Shown: positions 1 to 11,980, counted from the first letter of the stretch. The stretch is 64,000 bases of DNA from Ophioderma brevispina (GCA_023653785.1 JAMKCH010035192.1:1-64000); one strand, 5' to 3'. Numbers and translations are program-made. The notes: generated by a model from the letters alone, not told the origin.

Positions 1-69
1 AAATGCTAGTCTGTGAATTTAAAGATAAATCTTCATTAGAGTAGCACCTTCACAAAAAGGTTGACTTAC

Positions 70-189
70 CTAAGCAGGCTGTTTCTTCTGGGCTATAGTA
101 AAACCCATTATCACAGGTACAGTGATGTGAGCCTTCTATGTTCACACATGTGCCATTGCCACAGGGGCTTGATGTACACTCATCAATAT
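70..189 (-). CDS. cbEGF domain exon (most 3' exon seen) of a multi-EGF extracellular protein
   Basis: Codes for one calcium-binding EGF-like domain of an extracellular protein. The reading begins DIDEC and has six cysteines at residues 5, 10, 15, 24, 26 and 39 of 40, the C1-C6 spacing of a cbEGF. The DxDEC motif and Asn17 are calcium ligand positions in this family. The usual aromatic residue before C4 is His here. The exon is 120 bp, bounded by a TTTCCTTAG acceptor and a GTAAGT donor, with phase 1 at both ends, so it can be spliced to the other EGF exons of this strand. It is the shortest exon of the series. The exact protein (fibrillin, LTBP, fibulin or another EGF-repeat matrix protein) cannot be decided from single domains. 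Confidence 0.88.
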
Positions 190-1334
190 CTAAGGAAATA
201 AAAAAAATAATAGAAACAAATACAATTAATGCATAAATCAAAAGCAGAACAGAACACTATAGCAGCAGTCATTGAAAAAAATGATAACTGGGTCTCAGTA
301 GGGTCATTAAAGTTGGAGTATGTGCACTTCAGGAAGCAAGGAAAAACAATACCAGTAGCCATAAACATCATCCTTTTGTGTCAGGACACTCTTCCTAGAG
401 TTTTGTGAATACAACAACATACTTCATAAGGGTTTTTGAGTATGAGGACAAGGGTTTCATGAGTGCAAGTATAAGGATTAATTCCCTAGGGTTTCATAAA
501 AGTGAACACAAACTTTCTACAGTTTCATGAATATGAGGACAAATTTCCTAGGGTTTCATGAGTGCGAGGCCAAACTTTCTAAGGTTTCATGAGTATGATG
601 ATTGTTTGAGAGTGTGGGGGCAAACTACCTAGGGTTTCTTAAGTGCAAGTTTAAGGACAAATTTCCTAGGATTTCATAAGTGCAAGGACAAACTTCCTAG
701 GACTTCATGAGTGTGAGGCCAAACTTCCTAGGACTTCATGAGTGTGAGGACAAACTTCCTACGGTTTCATGAGTGTGAGGTCAAACTTCCTAGGGTTTCA
801 TGAGTGTGCGGGAAAAATCCTTAGGGTTCCATGAGTGTGAGGGCAAACTTTCTAGGGTTTCATATGTCTGAGGACTAACTTCCTGGGGTTTCATGAGAGT
901 AAGGACAAATTTGCTTGGGTTTCATGAATGTAATGACAAACTTCCTAGGAGTTCACAAGTACAAACACAAACTTCGTAGTGGTTGATGAGGACAAACTTC
1001 CTTCCTAGGATTTCATGAGTGCGATGACAAACTTTCCAGGATTTCACAAGTGTGAGGACAAACTTCCTAGGGTTTCATGAGTGTAAGGACATACTGTTTT
1101 CTTCCTTTTTTTAATTTTGGAAAAAAAAATCAAATTTTACACACTCATCCTTCACTTTTTTAATCAACTTCAAATTTCAAATATTTGTACATTTTTGCAT
1201 GGATCATTGATAGTGTCTAAGTGTGTGAGAGAATAATAATTGAGCTAATATTTATTTTTTTAAATAAAACACACATGATCAATTTAGTGATGACCATGTG
1301 GGATTACATTGGCTCTGTTTATGTTAACACTAAC
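190..1334 (-). other. intron, mostly minisatellite
   Basis: Phase-1 intron between the 1335-1457 and 70-189 EGF exons. Most of it is the 31-bp minisatellite described separately. The remaining 1095-1334 is AT-rich with homopolymer runs and shows no coding potential. Confidence 0.7.
383..1092. repeat. 31-bp minisatellite, about 20 degenerate copies
   Basis: A direct tandem array whose unit reads approximately as ACAAACTTCCTAGG followed by GTTTCATGAGTGTGAGG, about 31 bp per unit. Copies in the centre (about 690-860) are the most alike. Both edges are more diverged, and some units carry small insertions. The array is entirely intronic. Confidence 0.85.
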
Positions 1335-1457
1335 CTACACAAATCTTGGAGATTTTATCAAAGTTTAACCCATCAGGACACACACACTTGTAGCTGCCAT
1401 GTTGATTCCTGCAATCAGCTCTGCCACATATGTCTGGCTGCCTGCATTCATCTATGT
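1335..1457 (-). CDS. cbEGF domain exon
   Basis: One calcium-binding EGF domain starting DIDEC, with cysteines at residues 5, 11, 16, 25, 27 and 40 of 41. Asn18 and Tyr23 (in GSYKC) occupy the usual beta-hydroxylation and aromatic positions of cbEGF. The 123-bp exon follows a TTTGCAG acceptor and ends at a GTTAGT donor, phase 1-1. A decayed second copy of the same exon lies upstream in the gene at about 2856-2925, and intron sequence beside both copies is also alike, so this exon was once duplicated together with flanking intron. Confidence 0.85.
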
Positions 1458-2855
1458 CTGCAAATGGTCAAACAGAAATAGTTGTAGGAGATCAAAGAGT
1501 GTTTTAAAGATATGTATAGTGAAATATTTTAGCAGTGTTCATTGTTTTTTTTTTGTGAGTTTTACAGTTTTGCATTTTGTGTAATTTACAATTTCAAACT
1601 ACTTCACATGAAACCTTATGGGGCACAAACATTTTGAAAGCTTTCTAATTCTCTGGTGTTACAAGTTGTGGAATAGAAGTAGTTAACCACAAAAAGTGCA
1701 AAAAATAAGAACTTTTTCCTAGCCTGTAGGGCTAGCAATTCCTTCAGAAGGGTGTGGTCTCAAATCTTTGGAGTTTATGATTTTTTAACATTTTGAAAAA
1801 GTGGGGGTCTAAAATTCAAAATTAGGTTGTGATCAATGAGGGGTCATAAAACAAGGTGGTCCTTGAACCACTAGCCAAGCCTGCTTTTGCTAATTCCCAC
1901 ACTGCAATAAGTCTTCAACTTTCCAAATAAGAGTAATTTAGCATTTTTAGCCTTTTTAACAACTTGACCTGAAATGATCTTTTGACCTTTACAGGCCACC
2001 TCCAACATGCCCCCTGGACGCATAAGACCATGTTACATCTTTGGTCAAACTTTGATTAGGCGTATGAAAGTCAATGTTATGTTTCCTGTAACCCGCCCGC
2101 GTTATGATTTTCTGCCCGCGTTTGAGACGCTCAAATCCCAAAAAGTTCATTATTTTGTATTTTAAAGAAAATATTTGTTTCTTCTTGTGATCACATCTTG
2201 TGATGTGAATTTAGTAGATTTTAAACCAAGGAACAGTTGGTGTTTTGAAACAATATTGTAGAGCTTGCTGAAGGTTGGTGAAATGGCTGTTACTGCAAAA
2301 TTAAGAATAATGAATAATGAAAAATGAAATAGTTGCCTCATTATGATTTGCAAACAATGTTACGGGAAACATAACATTGACTTTCATTGGCCTTAGAATT
2401 GGACCAATTCTCTTCAAATGAGAGCAATTTGCAGAAACACACCAAAATGGCACACATGGCTACAAACAAACATACAAAAATACATACAAAAATATCAATG
2501 ACAAGGTCTTTTCCTGAACACATTTTGGCAAGCATCCACCAAACGCATGTGTCATTTGCCATCACCGTTTTTGAATGGGGAAAAAGGTCACATGGGGTCA
2601 CCACGGTCACATGAGATCGCCAACACTTGGAACACTACCCAAGGACCGGGGTATCCAAGTGTCATGAAAATGTGTGCGTGCAGACAACAGACAACACAAA
2701 AATGACAACCCTTTACAGGAAACCAAATTATTATTTATTTTGGCCTTACTATTGAGTTCAAATTAAGCAAAATCTGAGGTTTGCATGTTTGAACCACAGC
2801 TCAACAGTCACAAGATTAACTCACAAATGACTTTATTGAAACATTTCCTATAATT

Positions 2856-2925
2856 AATACACATTGATTCCTGCAGTCAGCTCTGTCACAGACTGACTGT
2901 ACTCATCTATAGCTGAACATGGTCA
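2856..2925 (-). pseudogene. relict duplicate of the 1335-1457 EGF exon
   Basis: The minus strand reads ATAGATGAGTACAGTCAGTC and onward, aligning base by base with the first half of the intact exon (ATAGATGAATGCAGGCAGCC), including the downstream GCTGACTGCAGGAATCAA stretch. The first cysteine codon is TAC (Tyr), a small deletion shifts the frame, and the second half of the domain is missing. The intron sequence just upstream in gene order (TGGTCAAACA followed by an A-rich tract and a distant TTTTGCAGTT block) also matches the intact copy, so this is a duplicated exon plus intron segment that has decayed. Confidence 0.75.
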
Positions 2926-3344
2926 AACAAAAAAAAAGAAAATGGTGAGATCACATATATTAGCTGTTTTAACTTTTCACAATTTTATAACTTTTAACAG
3001 TTTTGCAGTTCATTTAATTGGCAGGTTCACAGAGTCACACATTAAAATGCATCACAAACATACTTTAATTCCAAAATTGAATCTAACATACTATTTCAAC
3101 TTGAGTGGTAATTGTTACAGATTAACCAAATTTTGTATCGGACATCGGATCGGATCGGATGTATTGAATGAAAGAAAGGGACAAATGGGTCTTTTACCAG
3201 TTTTTAAGGAGAAACACAAGACAAGAGTTGCTAAAAAGTTAACCTTATCCTTCAAAATTCCTCATCAGAACTTGAAGCAAATCTGGACCACACAGATTTA
3301 TTGCTTATAATCATTGTTGCCAACTCCTAAATTAAACTAGAATT

Positions 3345-3476
3345 TTGCTGTTCAAAGCTGTGGGCCGCTCCATAAAAAACTTAACATTTTAGTGACACAC
3401 ATACACACACACACACATACACACGCACAACGGATTGCAAAGTCGTCCTGCCAGCTATGCTGGCAGCCCACAAAAA
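3345..3476 (+). repeat. SINE/LINE-tail-like repeat with CA microsatellite
   Basis: Contains AGCTGTGGGCCGCTCCAT, then TTAACATTTTAGTGACACAC, a (CA)n tract at about 3398-3430, and an ending GCCAGCTATGCTGGCAGCCC. The same ordered blocks occur at 31009-31172 and 32208-32270, where a TGACCTTTGACC-rich middle is present and the element is split by an insertion. Confidence 0.65.
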
Positions 3477-3999
3477 TTTGAACCAGCCACCTCCTACAAG
3501 TTTTCACTAGGGTTGGTTGATCTTTAATATATGGGGCAAATCACCAGACAGGATTGGTGGATCAGCTGATACTACAAAAAAGATCGGCCTCGGATCAGCA
3601 GAGAAACCCCGATGGGGTTATATAATTGTGGAATATTACCACAGTCAATAGAATACGTACAAAACTATTTCTGCTTGGTAGCACTATAATGGGAAAGAGT
3701 TCCTATTAAATATTTTGCAGAAAAAGATGGAACTAGACCTGGGAACCAGATCTATTTTACAAGACGGCCGTATGGGAATGGATGGTGATCCCCTTATAAT
3801 TACCCCTTTAGGTGACTTGCCCATTGTGCCCCTGTACTTCTAACCACATCTCACAAATGTCATTAAAGTATTTTTTTTACGTGTTAAGACAATTTCCAAG
3901 GATCAATATTATTGAGTTTCACTCAATCCAATCATGTCGGGAATTGTCCTTTTCACCCCTATAAAATGACCCCCTGTGTCCGGGAATGGGTCCAACTGT

Positions 4000-6260
4000 A
4001 CTGTTTTCTGGCATTTTGATTGACAAGGATATCCCCTGACAAATTTCAGTTCAATCGGAGCTTGTTGTAGATTTTGACCTTGACCTTGAACATTTGACCT
4101 TTTGGGGTCGAGACTATCATGACCCTCTTCTACATTAAATGTACTCACTGTAGTAATCAAACGGTGCTTATCTTTCCTCTATAGGCTTAGATAAATCCAA
4201 TGGTCTAATTTTTAACCTTTTTTGGCAAAATTGACCTTTGACCCCTTTAATGACCTTGACCCGTATAAAAAAACCTCATGTACCCAACAAAAATGCATTG
4301 TTTCCATGAAATAATAATTCTACAATGCTTAGTTCTGGAATAAAAATTCTTGAAATTATTTTCTTAAACCGTAAATGAACTAATGACCTTTGACCCTCTC
4401 CAAAAATAAAATACCTTGCTCACCCGGTAACATGAAAGCATATCTGCCAGTTAAGTCACTCTGTAAAACTATGTTTGGTTTTTGAGATAAAAATGTTTTG
4501 AATATTTGGGAATCTTTTTGGTTTTTGAGACCGGAGTTCCCCCTTAATGACCTTTGACCCCCGAGCACAACGTTTGTGAAGGGTCCTAAGCTTCTTCCAT
4601 ATGTATGGTCACGTGACATAACAACGTTGCTGACCAATACCTATTTTTTTGAAGATTTTTTTAAAGATTTTCAATTAGACCTGAAGTGCCCCCTTAATGA
4701 CCGCAGATTGACCTCTCGACCCCTAACTTTTGTAAGGGTCTCAAGCTCTAATTCATATGCATGAGTCAACGTTCCCGGGCATTGTAATCTGTAGGCGCTG
4801 AAACGTTTTCAAGGAAATGACACTTTTGACCCCTTTGAACCCCTAGATACCCCGACAGGGGTCAAAGGTCATATGACATAAATAGTGATGCCTCAAGCGC
4901 TCATTTCGGTGTGAGTCTGGTTCGAATACGTCAAACTATGACTGAGCTGGAACCGCAGTTGAAATGTTGACAGAAGAAAGAAGAATAGAATCCTGGGGTC
5001 TACAGATCTGAACACAGTCGAGAGAGTACTCAGACCGGACTTGTAGAATAAGCATTTTTAGTTTACATCAGGTCTTGGACTCCTGTGACCCCAAATGATC
5101 TTTGTATCAAAATTTCATTAAGTAACTTTGTGGGGGATGTCAACCTGCATCACATACATGAGTCCTGTGATCATACTATGTAATCTGTAAAGAGGAGAGT
5201 GATTTGAATGTATTTTGCCTTTGACCCCTAAACCATGGGCCATGTGATGGGGTCATGATCTGACTTTTATTGACCTGTCATCATACTACCAGGGGGGGTA
5301 AAAAGATTTTCTATTTGAATCATTGTTTTAAATTTTAACACACAGTACATATGTTTGAGCCTCTTGTGACCCCTACCCAGATGAACCCGAAGAATTGTGA
5401 CCTCTTGACCCATAACTTTTGTAAAGGGCTCAAGCTAATTCAATATGCATGACTCACACGATCCAGTTGCTTAATCTGTAGGGGAAGTCGTGTATTTGAA
5501 AGTGTAACTTAATTTTGAAGTATTTTGACCTTTGACCCCTACCATGGGTCAAGTGATAAAGTCATGATGACTTTTATTGAACCGCTCGATCACGTCCCTA
5601 TAAGATGACTTAAAACATATTTTCTCTATTTGACCTTGGTTTTTATAAATTTACAACACATAATATGTTTGACCTCTGTGACCCCAATGAACCCCATATT
5701 GATCTTTGGAACCCATAACTTTTGTAAAGGGGCTCAAGCTAATTTATATGCATGACTCACACGATTAAGTTGCTTAATCTGTAGGAGAGTAGTGATTTTA
5801 AGTTGTAAACGTAATTTGAAGTATTTGAACCTTTGACCCCCATAAACCAGATGGGTCCAGTGTGAGTCCATGATTGGCCTTTTATTGACATTCATCAAGT
5901 CCTATAAGATGGCTACCACAATTTTCTTTTTTGTAACCTTTTGTTAAATTTAATTTTTAAAAAATTGCAAATTGAAGGTTTTGACATTATTTAGGGTCTG
6001 TATATTACCTTTGACCTCTTACCCCATAACTTTTATAAAGGGGCTCAAGCTCATTCATTGCATGACTCACACGATCAGTTTGCTTAATCTGGATAGAGGA
6101 GTAGTGATGTGAAGTGTAACGTAATTGAATGTATTTTGACGCTTTGACCCATCAACCATGGGTCAAGTGATGAATCATGATTGGACTCTTTTTGTAAGTG
6201 TTGATCAGGTCCTACAAGATGACAGTATAGTTTTTGAGATTTAATCTAATTCTAGAATTT
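4000..6260 (+). repeat. tandem array of about 305-bp units rich in TGACCTTTGACC
   Basis: Four well-aligned units have the landmark TTTGACCC...CATGGGTCAAGTGAT at about 5215, 5525, 5826 and 6134, giving a period of roughly 300-313 bp. Each unit also carries CATAACTTTTGTAAAGGGGC and GCATGACTCACACGAT. The part before about 5200 is more diverged, with shorter spacing. The hexamer pair TGACCT-T-TGACCC recurs many times; it is the DR1 arrangement recognised by nuclear receptors, but here it is part of the repeat unit. Confidence 0.75.
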
Positions 6261-6365
6261 TTGGCACGGGTCATGTCAAACGTTTCTGTGCATGTACTTG
6301 TCTTGTGTGACCAGTTTTGTTATTAATGGACGTTTCCATGTCTGAGATAATTAGCATGTTGACAG

Positions 6366-6420
6366 AAAAAAGAAAGAAAGAAAGAAGAAAGAAGAAGAAG
6401 AAGAAGAAGAAAAGAAACCG
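6366..6420 (+). repeat. GA/GAA-rich purine microsatellite
   Basis: A mixed AAAG and AAG simple repeat of about 55 bp. A short frame through it gives poly-Lys and is not coding. Confidence 0.85.
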
Positions 6421-7558
6421 TACAGAAGAAAAGACACAGTCGGTTCCTCGACTGTGTAGAATAAGCAAGAACGCATCAGAAACAGAACAAGCACGGCTTA
6501 CGGCCGTCTTGTAAAAAATACAGCTTTCTAATGATACCCAAAATCAGTTTGTCGTGTGAGTGGTGGGTAGGGGCTGAGGATCTGGAAGAACCGCTTTACA
6601 CCCTATGTTTTTCTTTTCTGAATTTTTCAAATTTCATAGCTTTTTGTAGTTAAAAGGGGTACCCAAACCTCAGCCTAAAACCCACCACTCACCTCATCAA
6701 ACAGCGATTTTAGTATTGCCTTGTATGTTTTTTATCTATCTGGCAAAATATTTTTTCCTGATTTCTTTTCCATTATCATGTTGTAGATAAATAATGGGCA
6801 GCTTATGTTTCCCCCAAAAATATTTGTACAGTACTTTTTATAGTCCCTATTGTAACACAATTACTAACTGCTTACATTAAAAAAGATTTGTTGGATTAAA
6901 TAAAATTTTTGGAATTAAGTCAGTTGTCAAAGAGAAAATGATATGCGTCCATCGTGGTGGGGCCACTTTAAATAAATCCATTAAAAAGCGGAAGAAAAAC
7001 CTCACAAATTTCTTGTTTTACACAATAACAACCATCTCTCAGAAGCTTGGTCCCACTTTCAAACAAATTGTGCAAATGATAGAAAAATGCACTCAACATG
7101 TAATAAAGGGATTTGTATTAACATTTAAAGGTCCTTTCGTATCTAACCATTTCTCTCCATTGTGTGCTATTTATGTTAATCTGATATACTGTCTAATGCT
7201 TGGCATCCATAGGGAGTCTATAAATATGGTAGAGGAAATTTCACCTTGCTGAAATAATCCTTAAAGCTAACCGGTGGACTCATCATATTTGATAAAGTAT
7301 GATCGAAACTATCAATTTTACTCAATACAAAATTTGTTCATTGTAACATATATTATTGATTATTTCATGGTTAGCACTTACATGTTTTGAAGCAATAACA
7401 CACAATTTTTGAAAGCGCCCTAATTTGCAAAATTTGATATTTTTGCATAGTTATTTGGTAATTGTCAAGGAAACTCTACCTCAAACGAGAATGTCAAAAA
7501 TGTGGATTTATCATAAATAAGCGAGGTTGTAATTAGAATTGGGATCCCAGATTGTACC

Positions 7559-8121
7559 TTAAAGAAACCCTGCCCATTTGAAAAATAGTGGCGCTCAGAT
7601 TTTTCAAATCAATTTTGCATGGTTGAAAGCTTTCTTATATATATTAGCCTCGCCTGAATCTTAGACAATCAGCGTCCTTATGGGTAACCAGACACGATTT
7701 TCTAATGTCAGCGTCGACATTAATTCACAGACAACGGAAATGGCGTTAGCACAAGAACACGCACACCGTATTCTTTTTCCCACGCATGTACCCTGTTTTA
7801 AAAACCGGTCTGTGACCTTTGGGTTTTTAATATCAATGAATACGAGTCCATGATATGCATGTAATATACACATTTGGTTGATTAAGTAATGGAAAACTTA
7901 AAATTAGCCTAAAGATTACGTCTGAAGTCCTTTAACTAACCCTCTTATTAACTTAAACGCCCCCCCCCTTAAAAAAAATTCCCCACCCGCCCTTGTTTTT
8001 TTGAGTATTTTATTTTATGGTGTAAAATGTATCTTCTCTAATTCTTGCCAATTGCCTAACTAGCATTTGAGAGCAAATTGAAGAAATTTCATATTTTGGT
8101 GAAAATGTGCGTGCCACTTAA
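7559..8121. mobile_element. MITE family A, copy 1
   Basis: About 560 bp bounded by TTAAAGAAACCCTGCCC on the left and GTGCGTGCCACTTAA on the right. It aligns over its length with 49859-50399, including CCTTATGGGTAA, GTCGACATTAATTCA and CATGATATGCATGTAATATACAC. The TTAA at each end may be a target-site duplication. No transposase frame is present. Confidence 0.75.
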
Positions 8122-9112
8122 CGGCAGACTGGAAATGCTAAAGTTTATGTCCCGTCCATGATGAAATAATGCCACCTCAGGAAAATGGACCTCTAACTTG
8201 CTTCTTGAACCATAAACACTAATGGATGAGCGTAGACACGTCATGGCGCTATTTCCTGGCTATTTCACATCGGAAGCCCGTTTCCAGCAGCCATTGAATT
8301 ATTATCGGAGATCTCCGAGATTAATTATTCTAACTACAAAAATCTTCATTTGCGACACATAGCATTTGTTGAGCTAACCATTCAACCTTTACTAGCCGTT
8401 ACCAATACACTGTTTAAAAATCTCAACATTTTTGGAAAATTGGGGCACCCTTCAAAAAAAATGTGCTAATATTGCTATTAGGAGAGTACTGTTTTCATCA
8501 GCCACACAAAGAGTATTTCTGTTTCAAACAATTTTAACACTTAATGCCTAGTTTTTTCACCACCACGTGGTGCCTAGGGGGGTTCCATGGAACCCCCCCA
8601 ATGAAACCACTACTTTCCCGATGGAATTTTCAAATGAAACTCGTACCACCTTTGAGGGGGCATAAGCCAAGGCCTAAGGTGCAATATAATGAGTTCCGGT
8701 TTATCGTCCCGAAATTAGGGGCAAATCATTGTTTTCGAAAATGCTTCAACATCGCTCCAAACAGTAACATTGATTTTTCCTCCATCCCTGCTGCCCTGCT
8801 TCCACAGATACACAGCAAATCTTTTGATGTTTTTCTACTCCAGAAGGAGACCAATTTACATAAAAGTACACAAACACTTACCAGTTTGTACATTCTTGTA
8901 TTTCTGTGTGGGGGGCATTCGTATTTGCCATAGGTTTGTATAGCATGGCGCGCAGTCGCTCGATGATGGCATCGCTTCTCTTTTCAGCACATAAGGGTTA
9001 ATTATTGTTCTGATTATGTAAGTAATTTTTGTTTCATCGCTATGACATATAAGGCATATAAAAATATTTCTGGCAACCGGGTTTGCTAATTTTATTTTTA
9101 AAATCACACTCC

Positions 9113-9315
9113 CGTGGGTGCCTAAGGGGGGGGTTCCTAGGGACCCAAGCTAATTATATTCTTACGGCGAGAAATTTTAGTACTTTTTTTATGGAAAGAA
9201 GCGCATCGATAATTTGCACAATTAACAAAAAATTAGAGTTCGAAAATATTTTCGCCGAGTGAGAAATCGCGAAAAACAATTTGGGGTACTAGGGACCCCC
9301 CCCCCCCTTAGGCCT
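9113..9315. repeat. foldback repeat with G-run and C-run ends
   Basis: Left end GTGCCTAAGG, a G run, TTCCTAGGGACCC; right end GGGGTACTAGGGACC, a C run, TTAGGCC. The ends are inverted with respect to each other. A related end, GTGCCTAGGGGGGTTCC, occurs at 8571, so 8566-9315 may be composite. Confidence 0.6.
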
Positions 9316-9893
9316 TAATTGTTTAGAGCCTGTCCTTTAGAAGAAGCAAGAAGAAAATTGCCCCTGATTCAGAACTGATAACATTCAGTTTTTTATCTCA
9401 AAGATAGTCTCCCAGGTTTTAAACCAGGTTAGTTTTCAGATGTACCTTTTTTCTTCAAACACACCTCCAAGTGTAAATTGCAACAAAATATACATTTATA
9501 TTTTTTTGGTATTTCTTTGGGGGGATGGAAGACAAGGGTCAACTCTTACGGCTATCCCTCAGTGCTACCCCTGCACATGATCTAGGAAATATTTAAATAT
9601 GATATAATGAGTGGCCAATAAACCTTCACTGAAGTAGTTTCTTTGTGATATATATTTCTCTATTAGATCTGGTTTTTAAGGCTTGGGATTAGCAAGAGGT
9701 GTTTAAAATTTTATAAAAAATGGAAAACTTAAACTAATATCACTCTCATCATTGTTAAATGTGTAACAATGTTACCAACCAGAAATTCCAGAAAAAAATG
9801 ACAATGAATTTTGAATAAAATAATAAAGAGACATGAATAGTACTGGTCTACCAAACCAAATTGCTTGAATGACAAGGGTACAACATTTTGTTA

Positions 9894-10289
9894 TTAAAGG
9901 TCTGTGGTCCGATTGCTAGCTAATAGCCTCATCCCCAGGGACGCCAGATTTTACCAGAAGTTGTCAAAATTTTGGTATCAGTAGAAAGCTACTATTTTCT
10001 CATTTACCCTATGAAATTTTAAAAGCTACTATTTTCTCATTTACCCTGTGAAATTTTAGGGCTAACGGATGTTTGGTTTGGATGCTATGAGTGAAAATAT
10101 GGCCCATTTTGGTTGACCAATATTAATTTTATACAGTTCTCTATGGGTATTACAAAATCACGTTTTTAGCTTTCCATTAAAAACGGGTTGAAATATCAGC
10201 ACAAAACTTTACAGATGGGGTTTTGTGGTGAAGGCCATTATACTAAGATGAAAAATTTATAGATTTAAATCGGGCCATCCCCTTTTAAT
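9894..10289 (+). mobile_element. MITE family B, near-complete copy
   Basis: Begins TTAAAGGTCTGTGGTCCGAT and ends AAATCGGGCCATCCCC followed by TTTTAA, which are imperfect terminal inverted repeats. Internal landmarks are CTCATTTACCCT, GTTTGGTTTGGATG, GGTTGACCAATATTA and ACTTTACAGATGGGG. A 35-bp internal block (CTACTATTTTCTCATTTACC) is tandemly duplicated at about 9987-10057. Other copies lie at 13598, 17375, 23069, 29060 and 50824. Confidence 0.8.
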
Positions 10290-10555
10290 TACTATCTGCA
10301 TGTAAATCAAGAATCAGGCAAGTAAATTGTCTCTCCCAAAAAAGTTCTGGATCCTTCTCTGATCCTGTTATCAATCACTCAATCATTAAACAAGAGTAAT
10401 ACAGAGTTTATAGATACATTCATTAGAATTACTTCAATGCACAAGTACATATACAAAACATTTTATAATAATTTTCAAATAATAATTTTTGAGTATAAAT
10501 ATAAATTTTAAATGAAGAAAGATTTGACATGCAGAGAATAAGATTGTTTAAATAC

Positions 10556-10681
10556 CTTTACACTTTTTCCTTCGTTCATCGAACCTGAAGCCATCATCAC
10601 ATCTGCATTCATAAGCACCTGGTATGTTAACACAATTGACTTCACCACATAAATTCCGTCTCTCTACACATTCATCATTGT
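10556..10681 (-). CDS. cbEGF domain exon
   Basis: One calcium-binding EGF domain starting DNDEC, with cysteines at residues 5, 12, 17, 26, 28 and 41 of 42. Asn19 and Tyr24 fit the calcium-binding consensus (C-x-N-x(4)-Y-x-C). The C-terminal loop is strongly basic (DERRKKC). The exon is 126 bp with a CCGCAG acceptor and a GTATTT donor, phase 1-1. No frameshift or stop was found. It lies 3.7 kb downstream of the next cbEGF exon in gene order (14341-14466), with only repeats between. Confidence 0.9.
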
Positions 10682-11910
10682 CTGCGGGGATATAAATAAA
10701 CCAAAATCTTCAAAGTTCAACAAGTCTTTGAATAAAAAAATTTCCTTTTCTGTGGGTATTAGTTACATGTTTTCTAAGCACCTTAAAAATGAAATTGCAT
10801 TTTCAAACATCCTAATGCTAAGTTTGTCAAAACAAGGCTCTTTCAGAGTTCATTTCAAAATGCATTTATATCATCAGATATACCCATGATACCAATTCTT
10901 AGGTTAGACATTTTATAAGTCAGAACAACAAGTGATTAAGGGCAAACATGGAGGTCAGTGATGTGACAGGTCCAAGTTTTAGTTTATTTCCATAATCAGA
11001 CGGCAATGTCAAAGAGCATATAGTGCAATGGTGTTTATTAACATCACCAAAAATCTCCTATAATACAAAGCAATAGACCCTATTCATGTATATCAGCCAA
11101 TTTGTTATGAAAGCGAGGCAGCTGTAATCTGCTTCTAATCTGACAAAAGTGCTCGGCCACCTAAGCCTTTCTTTAATTCCAAAATGGCAGAGCATGAATA
11201 GACACAGCTTTATCCTTTCTGATTGGGATATTTTTAGCATTCAAGGGGATTATATAAGAGCAGAAATACATTTTCATGGATATGATCTTTGATGTTCAGA
11301 TCTGTATCTCAAACCAGATGTAGTGTTACCATTATGCCACTTAAAGAGATCATGGGAGATTTCCCAGAAAGAAGCGCCCCCAATTTTTCTCGAAACCTAG
11401 GTGTTTGAAATATTGGAATGCTACCTAGGTATTAGATGACACTGAAGTGAATAAGCGAATATGCCGTCTTTATGTACTAGAGTGAGGTGAGTAGTTTCTG
11501 TTGGCACGACAGAAAGTCAAAGCATGGTTTTCTATGAGGATCGATTACGATGCAGCAAAATAAAAGCAAGGTTTGCGGTTTTCTTTGGTATTGTTTGTCC
11601 AATAACCTTCCAAACGTTCTCGGTGTAGGTTGGTCTACAAACCGATCCAGTGAATTTGAGAAAATGCATTCCTAACTAAAATCTCTCCTGTAACGTAAGA
11701 GTCCTTTGGTGGAATTCTGAGCCATGCAAAAAAAAAAATATTTGGAGGAGGGATATGTGAGCAGCTATAGCAACTGTTTGTGAAGACAGTGACAATTGCG
11801 TGATGCCAACAAGCAGAGTTGCTAAGGCAAAAATTCCCCTTCTGCAAAATTTCAGCAGGGGACCAAGAAAAATCAAAATTGAGGTAGCCCAATTAAATTC
11901 AGCAATGGCC

Positions 11911-11980
11911 ATATTGAGATTTGAACCACGAAACCCCTCGGCACCAGATACAAACTCTCAACCATTAGACCTCAATCTCC
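11911..11980 (-). repeat. tRNA-derived SINE head
   Basis: On the minus strand an A-box-like GTCTAATGGTTGAGAG is followed about 35 nt later by the B-box-like GGTTCAAATCT. This is an internal RNA polymerase III promoter layout. The acceptor stem does not pair, so this is not a working tRNA gene. Confidence 0.55.

Larger units (their letters stand above)
1458..10555 (-). other. 9.1-kb intron filled with repeats
   Basis: Intron between the 10556-10681 and 1335-1457 EGF exons. It holds the relict EGF exon (2856-2925), a degraded SINE/LINE tail (3345-3475), the DR1-rich satellite (4000-6260), a purine-rich tract (6366-6420), MITE families A and B, and a C/G foldback (9113-9315). In 1458-2850, 6420-7558 and 8122-8560 I see only AT-rich sequence with short stop-limited frames. 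A 129-codon open frame at 8544-8933 overlaps G/C-run repeat sequence and matches nothing I recognise. Confidence 0.6.

Noticed and set aside
383..1092. CRISPR-like array
   Set aside because: The units are contiguous 31-bp tandem repeats with no unique spacers, in a eukaryotic intron.
2942..3310. 122-codon plus-strand open frame
   Set aside because: It overlaps the intron flank of the relict EGF exon duplication and a CGGATCGGATCGGAT simple repeat; no domain or conservation signal visible.
6271..6514. Poly-Lys / poly-Phe frames
   Set aside because: They come from the GA-rich microsatellite.
8544..8933. 129-codon plus-strand open frame
   Set aside because: It starts in G/C-run foldback sequence, has no recognisable domain and no splice context; treated as chance within repeat DNA.
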